DNA of 10,371 nucleotides, taken from Eimeria necatrix. Lineage: Eukaryota; Apicomplexa; Conoidasida; Eucoccidiorida; Eimeriidae. Where the stretch lies: positions 2,406 through 12,776 of the forward strand of contig NW_013655368.1 in assembly GCF_000499385.1 (NCBI RefSeq), in the 5' to 3' direction. The position numbers and the translations under genes were made by a program. Positions 1 through 8,900 of this stretch are shown piece by piece; the first letter of the stretch is position 1; each line of letters starts with the position of its first letter. A model generated the notes under the pieces. That model was given only the letters and a program-made list of their open reading frames with translations, ran no database searches and was not told where the DNA came from.

Positions 1-580
1 CACGCTCGTCTAGATTATGCAATTGTAACACTCCTTATATCGGGTTGATGCAGAAGGTAAGACGTCTTTTTTGTTCTCGAGTTCTTGGTTAGTCTAAGGG
101 ACACGCTGCAAGACTTTCGCTACCAACGTTCGGAAGCATTCAGTGGATTGCTGTTGAATAATTAAAGTTCACTTTGCTGACGAAGTGCCAGATAAAGGCT
201 TCATTGTTTTGCCTGGAAGCTGTAGAATTTCGACAATGCGAAAAGGCGTTTGTTTAAGCAATGCCTAATCTTAGTCACAGAAGATTCATATTTTCTGTGA
301 ACTTCGGCCATGCTTGGCTGTCGACCTTCTAGGACGTATGTAGCACGCTCTTGTTCATATGCCAAATGCACATTGATGCGATGCTTCTTAAACGTTGCCG
401 TACACCAGGAGCTATTTGGCTATATCATTTCTTTTGAAGGCATACGCAGGCGTTTGGAGCATTGTTTATGGACGGTCAGGGCGTTTGCCTGTAATATTAT
501 GGCTCGTGCGCCATATTATGCTGTAGCGGCCACATCTCTTCTCAGGAATAATCTAAGCTGTGAAATGTTCAAGGTTTCAA

Positions 581-609
581 GAAGTAGACTCTGCATTAGA
601 GCCTACTTC
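581..609. repeat. Short hairpin, 12-nt arms with one mismatch
   Basis: The arm gaagtagactct (581-592) is followed by the 5-nt loop gcatt and then agagcctacttc (598-609). The right arm reverse-complements to gaagtaggctct, so 11 of 12 positions pair. A match this good is only mildly unexpected in 10 kb, so it may be chance. It lies 257 bp upstream of the stronger hairpin at 866-922. No function can be assigned. Confidence 0.5.
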
Positions 610-865
610 GCAGCCAGAAATCAGCTACTGTCAGCTTCGAGTTTAAAATTCTGCCCATGTAGCAGCTCAGACAGGCGCTGGCTTTGCCGCCTTCAAGCTG
701 GCGATCCACGGCCGAACCTTCTCCTTATGCCAGGGACACGTTCATTTTCCAGCATTTACTGCAGCTTAAAAAGATGTTGCCAAATTTGTTTGTTGTTCGT
801 GGTGAGCAGTAAATATGTAACACTGTGTCATCTCACAATGTGCTTAACACATCGCGGCTTGACCT

Positions 866-922
866 GCGTTGTCAGCCTTTTACTTTAATGCAAGCTGCAT
901 TAAGGTATAAGGCTGGCAACGC
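866..922. repeat. Long near-perfect inverted repeat (57-nt hairpin)
   Basis: The left arm (866-892) begins gcgttgtcagcc and ends tttaatgca. The right arm (896-922) begins tgcattaagg and ends ctggcaacgc. The loop is agc (893-895). Aligning the left arm with the reverse complement of the right gives 24 identities in 27. In RNA two of the three differences become G-U wobbles in one orientation, leaving a single internal mismatch. The innermost 8 bp (885-892 with 896-903) are perfect. The right arm also contains a competing small hairpin, ggctggc-aac-gccagcc (911-927). Pairing further out is weak: 854-860 could pair with 940-945 across a large asymmetric loop. An AATAAA lies downstream at 1011-1016. 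The size would suit a small miRNA-type precursor or the fold-back core of a miniature element. Neither is shown, and the 3-nt loop is unusually tight for a miRNA precursor. Confidence 0.85.
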
Positions 923-2011
923 CAGCCAGAATAGAAAGAAACCGCTGTGTTTTTCACATCATGCAAACTAGACGAGAATGGTCACATACAATCAGTCGCC
1001 TTTATGGAGCAATAAAGCTTTCCCAGCAAGATAACGCATTATTCACTTTTTTGCCCTTGTGTACCTTGAACACAATCCATCATCAGCCAAACACTAGTTG
1101 GTAAGCTGCGTAAAATATTGTTATTACTGCCGCGTTGTCCTCCGTACAGGCTGCTCGCTTGTAGCCCACTGAAGTATAGCTCAGTCATGATGACAACAAA
1201 TTCACAAAGTGTTTGTGTTCGACAGTACACAATCTGGGAGCGATAACAGTGTTGAGTAGTATCACTTCTTGGCATTCCATGAAGGTCACGTTGCAACCAA
1301 CTGCAAGTGCCTGAAGCTCCGCTAGTAGCTGTGGAAAATCATCGGCTTCTTGCAAAGCCTGACGTTGTCACTATGACTGTCTATAAACGGGAAAAATGTC
1401 GTAGCGTACAAGCTGCGGCCTCGGCAAACAAGAGACGCCACTTACGAATTTTCCTTTAAATGCACCAAACAAGGCTTAGGACAAAGGTCACTGGAGGCAC
1501 AGGGAGTACGTTTGGAGCCAGCTTGCCTCCGAGTATTGTACAATGAGCACATAAGAGGCTTACTGAAGCGTTGTGGCCCACAATGCTTACCTTAGTGGCG
1601 AAATGTTCTTCAATGTGGAGGTACATATTCGAGGATGGCTGTCCCCCGATATTGCAGCGAGTGCGCCTCGCGGAAAATAGGCGAATGCTGTGTTGTCTAT
1701 CTGAATGCCAAGGGCTATACCGTCTTTGCTTAGATTGTTGCTGAACTTGCAAGTGATGTAGGCATGGGAAGAAAGTCGGCGTTTGAAACGGATCCTAATA
1801 GAGACACAATAACGTCACCCTGTACGAGCCAGCATGTGAGCAGAAGATTTTGAGCATGAAGTTTGGACTGTATTGCGGCTAGCCTAATGCGTTTACCATT
1901 CGAAAAGCGTCATCCGTCAGCCAGAGGTTGCTCATCATCCTGGCAGGATACATTTTACTGTTTATGGCGCTAAAATGGACTGCACAGAAATCCTTCTAGG
2001 CAGTTCTGCGT

Positions 2012-2033
2012 CCGGAGTTCCGGCCGGAGTTCC
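2012..2033. repeat. Two-copy 12-bp-period direct repeat
   Basis: The ten bases ccggagttcc occur at 2012-2021 and again at 2024-2033, separated by gg. This is a small local duplication in otherwise unique DNA, most simply a replication-slippage product. No regulatory role is evident. Confidence 0.7.
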
Positions 2034-2131
2034 TATGTCAATGTCCTTCATTGCTGGTGACTTAAAACTGGTGAGCTAATATTGCGTTCAGCAAGTTACA
2101 AAATCGAAAATCGCTAATTGCTCAACCAGAT

Positions 2132-2164
2132 CGTAAGACATGTCACAGCTGTGGACATGCTACG
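2132..2164. repeat. Compact interrupted palindrome around a CAGCTG core
   Basis: The outer arms cgta (2132-2135) and tacg (2161-2164) are complementary. The inner arms catgtc (2139-2144) and gacatg (2154-2159) are perfectly complementary. The centre acagctgt (2145-2152) is itself a palindrome, followed by one unpaired g. Unpaired bases between inner and outer arms are aga on the left and c on the right. The centre contains CAGCTG, the consensus of an E-box bound by bHLH proteins in animals, but a hexamer occurs by chance every few kb. It could form a hairpin or cruciform. Function is unknown. Confidence 0.6.
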
Positions 2165-3253
2165 CAAAACAGCACTGCAAAGATGCAAGGTAAACCGAGA
2201 GCGTCTCTCAAGACAACGATTCGCAACAGCATCGAAGTTTGCGTTCAGGCGCACTAACTAATTTTGGCAGCTGCAATATCTCTCGTTTGGCTGCTTAGAC
2301 TGTGAGCATTGTGCAGCTTATTTGCACTAGAGCTTGCAAAACGTGGCACCGTGTTTGAAGTCACAACTTCTTGGTGCATAGCTCACATTTCGTACTGTCC
2401 TTTTTCAGACACTTCAGGCTGTGCGTATTTACGTTATCAGGAAGTACGACCGCTTACTGCGCAAGGCGCGACATTGGGGATTACACGGCAGTGCGAAATT
2501 TGGGATTACAAGGTCACTTGCGTAAGTGGCTCGTCGATTTTATTTTTAATCTGCGATATCCCAACTGCGCAAAACTGCTGGCGGAAATCGATCTGCTATT
2601 ATTTAGAATTATGTAGCTTAGCTTCGCCTTTTGTGTATTGAGTTCATGACTTAAAATTTTGCTCGAAACAGGCAAATTTCATCCCCTCAAGAACGCAGGA
2701 AGCCTTACATGACTAAAATGTTTGCCGAGAGCACAACACCTTACACGCAAGCGCTGTTGTCTGCTTGCTTGTAAATAAGATTCGAGCTAACGTGTATTGC
2801 AAGGTTTGGCAGGTTGATTTGTGATGATATGTAAATGCTCAAAAAATAAATTACTGTTACTTGCCCATAAGTCCCTTTAGTATGTGAGCCCAGCAAGTCG
2901 GATTTGAGCGATAATTGCTGATTTAAAAGCGTTCTGCTTGTCAATACGGGTTTTGCTAGCACCTTAGGCTGCTTCGCTACTTACGTACTGGAGACTGGGG
3001 ATTCGGATAATGCTTTTGCTTGCCATACGAAATTGTGGCACGCCAAGATACAGTGAGGAAAAGGAAACTCTTCAGCTTCTTGTTTTCGGCTTTACGCACC
3101 CATGTGCAACTGCGACGTTGAAACAGGCAGTTCTGGAGATCTCCTCTTCTGTGTGCCACCAAGTATCCGCATCAAGAATTGTAAAGCTCAACACTTTGGG
3201 GTGGACACAACATCCTAAAGTTTAGCAAAACAGATTACGCGAATTGTGATTTG

Positions 3254-3263
3254 AAAAAAAAAA
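3254..3263 (+). repeat. A10 homopolymer tract
   Basis: This is a run of ten adenines, the longest homopolymer I see in the window. I looked for a retroposed sequence upstream with target-site duplications on both sides and found none convincing, so I do not call a retrotransposon tail. Confidence 0.9.
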
Positions 3264-4064
3264 CAGGGAGTGGGCATGGGATGGTAAAGTGTGAAACGCA
3301 TTCAAGAACTGTCTTACTTCCTATCGCAGGACTGCCACATAGATTGAATTTTCGTTTACGGAGTAATTTCTGGAGGGTGATAAATTCTGATTGTAGTAAA
3401 CATTGGATGTATCGATCGAAGAGAAAAACGCTGTCCTTTATCTGGTGCTTCCTGTTTCCTGCTAACTTGAACGTCGCGCGCTCTTCAATTCGTGGATTTC
3501 GGCATCTTCTTTCAATGGCAGCATACGCTTAGTTATGCTTTGTTATTGCTCGTGAATTGCGGCAGTTTCAGATAAACTCTGAATATAAGCACTGGAACGG
3601 ATCTGCCTTCAGTAGGCCTGCGTTCAAAAGCCATATTCGATTCCCAGGATGTCCGTATACCTTCCCTCTTCGTCAGTCGCCCTTGTGATAATCCGTCCAA
3701 GTTTATCGCTGATCAAAAGCATTGCAACAAGCCCATTAGGTTGTCCCAGTGTTACAACTCTCATGAGAGAGCGTGCAGACAACACTTTAATCTGTAGACG
3801 ATAATTCCGGGGCGAGTCTGTTTGATAAAAACAGGCTGTGAGTTACACAAAACTGGTGGAACTGATCCCGCTTATCTTGAGTTTGTCTCGAGGTGCACCA
3901 AAATGGCAGCTCTCTTGCGTGCAAATGACTGATATCCGCTTGCCTTCTTATTGAATATGCTCTTTTGTATGCCCCAACTGTCAATGTGCACTAGCAATAG
4001 AGAAGGTGCAGTGTTATTTTCACAAGACGTTACGTGTTTATCGCTGCTCGCATGGCTGCACGTC

Positions 4065-4571
4065 ATGCTGACGTGTTCGTTGGAAATCACAGATATTTGT
4101 CCTCATGGCCCAAGTGTGAGATATCGTGAGACATTCATTAGTTAGTGTGTCTCTCAACATACAATGATTCTTTCGTTATCGAAGGAATTTGCCTACGCGT
4201 TGGCACGGCAATTGCACTTAATTGAGCACTTCTCCACATCCTAACGCGGCACAGATTAGCATCATGGCTTCGATTTCGCTCTGACACTAGTATTCAACAC
4301 CTCCCAACTCCAAGAAATTTTGCAGCACTGCGGCGAACCCATTTTGCTTCATGTCGCCTCATCCGTGTTATTGTAGCATAGCGAGTAGAAAGACAACACA
4401 ACGCCATTTGGTTTGTCTTATTCCCATGTTGTTGGGGTTTAACATTCAATAATACACCACCAGAGTGTAAGGCCAAACACTGCTAAGCGAAATGAACCAT
4501 GTCGCGCTATGAATAGAGTCACTACCAAAGGTGCCTATCACTAAATGGCATCAAAAACAGCCAATATGCGA
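4065..4571. repeat. 0.5-kb tandem duplication, copy 1
   Basis: This is the first of two head-to-tail copies with a period of 507 bp. Both begin atgctgacgtgttcgttgga and end with a short tatgcga motif. Shared internal blocks include ggcacggcaattgcact, the stretch from gagcacttctccacatcc through cagattagca, and gttgttggggtttaac. Differences are scattered substitutions and small indels, so the duplication is not recent. Upstream of 4065 similarity between the copies ends abruptly. I see no reading frame conserved between the copies. Confidence 0.93.
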
Positions 4572-5080
4572 ATGCTGACGTGTTCGTTGGATATCGGAGA
4601 TATTTGCCCTCATGGCCCGAGCATTTGATGAGATATCTTGAGGCATTCATTAGGATGTGTGTCTCTCACCACAGAATGATCCTTTCGGTGCCGAAGGAAT
4701 TTGTCCACGCGTTGGCACGGCAATTGCACTTAATTGAGCACTTCTCCACATCCTAACGCGGCACAGATTAGCACCTCGACTTTGATATCGCTCTGACACT
4801 AGTATTCAGCAGCTCCCAACTCAAGAAATTTGCAGCACTGTGGCGAACCCACTTTGCTTCATGTCGCCTCATTTATATCATTGTAGCACAGCGAGTAGCA
4901 AGACAACACAACGGCATTTGGTTTGTCGTATTCCCATGTTGTTGGGGTTTAACATTCAATAATACACCACCAGAGCGTGAGGCCAAACACTCCTAAACGA
5001 AACGAACCACGTCGCACTATGAATCAACTCATCACTAAGGTGCTTATAACTAAATGGCAACCAAAACAGCGCGTATGCGA
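4572..5080. repeat. 0.5-kb tandem duplication, copy 2
   Basis: This is the second head-to-tail copy, about 509 bp, matching 4065-4571 along its whole length with scattered substitutions and small indels, such as the extra bases around 4621-4628. It ends at tatgcga (5074-5080), the same point as copy 1. Instead of a third copy, the sequence then passes within about 15 bp into the diverged left end of the 1.4-kb array. A 116-codon frame starting at a GTG (4977-5327) runs across this junction. It combines two unrelated repeats and uses a non-ATG start, so I do not call it a gene. Confidence 0.93.
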
Positions 5081-5094
5081 AGCCTTAGAGATGC

Positions 5095-6445
5095 CTGGGA
5101 GACGCTTTAGATATGCCAACACGGAAGAAGTTGTGACAAGCATTTCGGCTTACTACAAACACCCTATGTTTGCAGTATGTCAAAATGGTGCCGCTATTTT
5201 CATCTCTTCAGATTGGCACACTAACTTGGAGGAATGTCGTGGGCTTCGCCAACTTAAGGAGCATCTTGGCATGATCATTGTGCCTTGGCCAGTCAGAAGA
5301 CTTGCTGCATTTCTCCAGCCTGAATGAACCCCAGAAGAACAATGTTCCATCACTCCGTTGCATCACGCCTTAAGTGGGCATCAGTAGAGGTATAGCCATA
5401 TGCGCTGAAAATCGTGAAACACTCAGGATAGAGGACCCTTTCCAAAATACAGAGGGTACGTTTGCACGCCTTTCTCCTTGTGAGCGTTTGCGTGAGAATA
5501 CCTTCAAGACAATGACGAAAGGCTTTTCCTTGTATTCCAAAGCGTCGCTTTGGGCAGGCATTTTGAGTGTTTCTTCGAACAAGCTCGGAATGAATGGTGT
5601 ATCAATGTCTACACAGCTGCATCTTCTCGAAATCCCATGCTCTGCATTTGCCTTAGCTGACTACTGAGAAGGCTGCAACAGTAGTAAGTCTTTTGTTGAA
5701 TACGGTGACTTCGCATTCCTCTCGGGACACATCAGGGTACCGCTTCTCATGGCTGAAAGCTGATTCGTGCCTCTCATCTCATGTTCCATACTTGATATGC
5801 TTTTCCTGTCATACAGCTTCTAGCGCATCCATTGGTGATCGCTTCAGTGCATCAGAAAACTCCCAGAACTCTACGAACCTGTAAAATCTGAATCTTTTCC
5901 TTGTCGGCAGGCATGCGCATCTGGCTTCTTTCACACGCGGCATGCTTTTATGGACTTGCATGATGGCCCCTTTGTGTGGTTGTATCAGTTTGACAGACAG
6001 AATAATTAACCAGTCTATCAGTCTTCACCATGAAATGGGCATTAGCGAATCTCGAAACGAACATTATGCCGATTTGTAAACCGTATATTTGCAGTGGAGA
6101 GTCGGCTTCACTGGACAGCAACCAGTGCCGGCGTCGCATGCATTTATATCTTTATTTGTGCCCGAGCTAGTCATACTGTCACAAAATGTCAAAACCACAG
6201 CTTTGCGTTTGCTCGACATGCGGTTCCTAGGCTTTCCAGCTCACAGTACCATGCCCGCACTGCGTTGTGCATCACGCCAGCGCTGCGGCGAATAATTTTT
6301 GCTCTCGATACATTACCGCTCCTCTAGGCTACAGGTTTCGCCAGGAAAGAAGTTGAATATCCTAGCGGCTCCAAAAAATCAATCTCGAAGAAATTCGAAT
6401 TTAGCCTCCAATGCCACGCACCCAGGTGATGAGACCGAGGAATGC
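5095..6445. repeat. Array unit U0 (subtype A), left-edge copy
   Basis: This is the first, 5'-incomplete copy of the ~1.43-1.46-kb tandem unit. Its left ~105 bp (about 5095-5200) can be aligned with 6530-6625 but is heavily diverged. From 5201 onward similarity to the other copies is high. It lacks the 16-bp segment seen in U1 and U2 (junction 6006/6007) and carries the subtype-A spacer after ttgcatcacgcctta. It has a private 8-bp deletion near 6265 compared with U3 (gcgaagac missing between cactgcg and ttgtgc). Over about 310 bp (5952-6265 against 9830-10141) I count roughly ten differences from U3, about 97% identity by eye. Confidence 0.93.
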
Positions 6446-7439
6446 TGAGCGCAAAATTGCACTTTGTGCTGCGAATGAAGTCAGCACTTTAGGTGTATAT
6501 CACTGAACGACACCATCGCCAACAAATGTGAGAAGCTTTCAACATCCAAACACGAGATGCGTTGTGACGAGCATTTTGTTCTAATACAAACACAGGCGCG
6601 ATTTTATGCTTTCATTATTTCCATTTCTTCAGATTAGCACACTAATTTGGAGGGATGTTGTGGGCTTCGCCAACTTAAGAAGCATCTTGGCATGATCATT
6701 GTGCTTTGGCCAGTCAGGAGAATTGTTGCATTTTTTCTGCCTGAATGAACTGCAGAAGGGGATTGTTTCATCACTCTGCTGCATCACTTCTTATGAAAGA
6801 AGTAAAAGAAGTAGAGCCATTTGCGCTGAAAATCGCGAAATATTCAAAATCAGGATGGAGGGCCCTTTCCAAAATACAGAGGGTACGTTTGCACGCCTTT
6901 CTCCTTGTGAGCGTTTGCGTGAGGATACCTACAAGACAATGACGAAAGGCTTTTCCTTGTATTCCAAAGCGTCGCTTTGGGCAGGCACATTAAGTGTTTC
7001 GTTGAACAGGCTCGAGATGAATGGTGTATCAAGGTCTAAAACGCTTCATCGTCTTCTCGAAATTCGATGCTCTGCATTTGCCTTAGCTGACTACTGGAAA
7101 TGCTGGAATCGTAGCAGTAAGTCTGCCATTGAATATGGTGGCTTCGCATTCCTCTCGGGACACATCAGGGTACCGCTTCTAGTGTCTTATGGTTGGTTAG
7201 TGGCTCTTATCTCATGTTCCATACTTGATATGCTTTTCCCATCATGCAGCTTCTAGCGTATCCATTGGTGATCGCTTCAGTACATCAGAAAACTCCCAGA
7301 CCTCTACGAACCTGTAAAATCTGAATCTTTTCCTTGTCGGCACGCATGCACATCTGGCTTCTTTCACACGCGGCATGCTTTTATGGATTTCCACGATGGC
7401 CCATTTCTGTGGTTGTATCAGTTTGACAGCTAGGATAAT

Positions 7440-7455
7440 GTGATCTTACTTCCCC
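7440..7455. repeat. Subtype-B diagnostic 16-bp segment in U1
   Basis: These sixteen bases (gtgatcttacttcccc) lie between ataat and taaccagtct. U2 has a related segment, gtgatcatactaatcc, at 8436-8451. U0 and U3 pass directly from ataat to taaccag. Whether this is an insertion in B or a deletion in A cannot be decided from four copies. Confidence 0.9.
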
Positions 7456-7549
7456 TAACCAGTCTATCAGTCTTCACCATGAAATAGGCATTGGCGAATC
7501 CCGAAACGAACATTATGCTGATTTGTGAACCATACATTTGCAGTGGAGA

Positions 7550-7581
7550 GCCGGCTTCACTGGACAGCAACCAGTGCCGGC
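7550..7581. repeat. Inverted repeat recurring inside the array unit
   Basis: The arms gccgg (7550-7554) and cactgg (7558-7563) pair with ccagtg (7571-7576) and ccggc (7577-7581), around the loop acagcaa, with ctt unpaired on the left. The inner 6-bp stem is also present in U0 (about 6109-6127). U3 changes one stem base (cccgtg instead of ccagtg) and U2 has cactga. The outer stem is full only in U1. The pairing is therefore not maintained by compensating changes, which argues against a selected RNA structure. Confidence 0.55.
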
Positions 7582-7902
7582 TTCGCATGCATTTATTTCT
7601 TTATTTGTGGCCGAGCTAGTCATATTTTCACAAAATGTCAAAACCACAGCTTTGCGTTTGGTCGATATGCGGTTCCTAGACTTTCCAGCTCACAGTACCA
7701 TGCCCGCACTGCGGGGAAGACTTGTGCATCACGCGAGCGCTGCGGCGAATAATTTTTGCTCTCCATACGTTACCGCTTCTCTGGACTACAAGCATTGCCA
7801 GGACAGGCTTTGATTGTCCCATCGCCTCCAAAAAATCAATCTCGAAGAAATTCGAATCTAGCCTCCAATGCCGCGCACCCAGGTGATGAGACCGAGGAAT
7901 AA

Positions 7903-8900
7903 TGAGCGCAAAATTGCACTTCGCGCTACGAATGAAGTCAGCACTTTAGGTGTATATCGCTGAACGACACCATCGCCAACAAATGTGAGAAGCTTTCAAC
8001 GTCCAAACACGAGATGCGTTGTGACGAGCATTTTGTTCTAATACAAACACAGGCGCGATTGTATGCTTTCTTTATTTCCATCTCTTCAGATTGGCACACT
8101 AATTTGGAGGAATGTTGTGGGCTTCGCCAACTTAAGAAGCATCTTGGCGTGATCATTGTGCCCTGGCCAGTCAGGAGACTTGCTGCATTTTTTCTGCCTG
8201 AATGAACTGCAGAAGGGGAGTGTTCCATCACTCTGTTGCATCACTTCTTATGTGAGGATTAGAAGACGTACAGCAACGTGCGCTGAAAATCGCGAAATAT
8301 TAAGGATAAGAATTGAGGACCCTTTCCAAAATACAGGAGGTATGCGCATCTGGCTTCTTTCACACGCGGCATGCTTTTATGGGCTTGCATGATGGCCCAT
8401 TTCTGTAGTTGTATCAGTTTAACAGCTAGAATAATGTGATCATACTAATCCTCACCAGTCTATCAGTCTTCACCATGAAATTGGCATTAGCGAATCCCGA
8501 AACGAACATCATGACGATTTGTAAACCATACATCTACAGTGGAGATCCGGCTTCACTGAACAGCAACCAGTGCCATGCATTTATATCTTTATTTGTGCCC
8601 GAGCTAGTTATTTTGTCACAAAATGTCAAAACCACAGCTTTGCGTTTGCTCGACATGCGGTTCCTAGGCTTTCTAGCTCACAGTACCATGCCCGCACTGC
8701 GGCAAAGACTTGTGGATCACGCCAGCGCTGCGGCGAATAGTTTTTGCTCTCGATACCTGACGGCTCCTGTAGGCTACAGTAGGCTACAAGCATCGCCAGA
8801 AAAGAGGTTGATTATCCCATCGGTTCCAAAAGATCAATCTCGAGGAAATTCGAATTTAGACTCCAATGCCACGCACCCAGGTGATGAGACCGAGGAATGC
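7903..8900. repeat. Array unit U2 (subtype B) with internal ~460-bp deletion
   Basis: This copy is only 998 bp long. Its left part matches U1 to ccaaaatacaggaggta, and the sequence then continues directly with tgcgcatctggcttctt at 8342. The equivalent points in U1 are 6885 and 7347, so about 461 bp are missing. The junction shares at most a single base, consistent with end joining. U2 also has the B segment (8436-8451), a private 8-bp loss at gtgcc/atgcattt near 8574, and a 10-bp duplication of taggctacag (8770-8779, then 8780-8789 with one change). Confidence 0.95.

Larger units (their letters stand above)
1..4064. other. Apparently single-copy non-coding DNA left of the repeats
   Basis: No stretch here recurs elsewhere in the window, and no reading frame shows a domain, a signal peptide, a membrane pattern or a credible gene structure. 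The longest ATG-started frame is 310-888 (192 codons). It is rich in Cys, Arg, Ser and Leu without pattern, which is what random translation gives. Other frames (for example 1039-1296 and 1456-1752 on the minus strand, 2309-2641 on the plus strand) are 110 codons or fewer and unrecognised. I found no tRNA B-box-like sequence, no rRNA and no simple-sequence satellite. An intron, an untranslated region or small exons of a gene outside the window cannot be excluded. Local structures within this zone are listed separately. Confidence 0.6.
6446..7902. repeat. Array unit U1 (subtype B), full length
   Basis: This is a complete unit of 1457 bp, counted from tgagcgcaaaattgcac to the next occurrence of that motif. 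It carries the 16-bp subtype-B insertion (7440-7455) and the B spacer after ctgcatcacttctta. It contains the longest open frame of the array (6699-7256, 185 codons). That frame shows no recognisable domain and is interrupted or truncated in the other copies. The palindromic patch at 7550-7581 is most complete in this copy. Confidence 0.95.

Noticed and set aside
310..888. ATG-started 192-codon frame on the plus strand
   Set aside because: It is the longest frame in the left zone, but the protein is an irregular mix rich in Cys, Arg, Ser and Leu with no domain, repeat or membrane pattern. Its end runs into the left arm of the 866-922 hairpin. A frame this long is only modestly unexpected across six frames of 10 kb.
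5..976. Possible terminal inverted repeats (ctcgtctag at 5-13, ctagacgag at 968-976) bounding a ~970-bp element
   Set aside because: A 9-bp inverted match within 1 kb is expected by chance. Similarity does not extend clearly, and no target-site duplication can be seen on the left because the window begins there.
3758..3769. Perfect 12-bp palindrome ctctcatgagag
   Set aside because: About two such palindromes are expected by chance in 10 kb, and nothing nearby supports a function.
5911..5945. Paired GCATGC hexamers 29 bp apart in array units (also 7344-7378 and 9787-9821)
   Set aside because: They recur only because the unit is repeated. The first hexamer is lost at the deletion junction in U2, and there is no independent sign of a binding site.
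6699..7256. 185-codon frame in array unit U1
   Set aside because: U0 stops earlier, U2 has lost most of it, and U3 has internal stops. Differences between copies are mainly amino-acid-changing. No family is recognisable.
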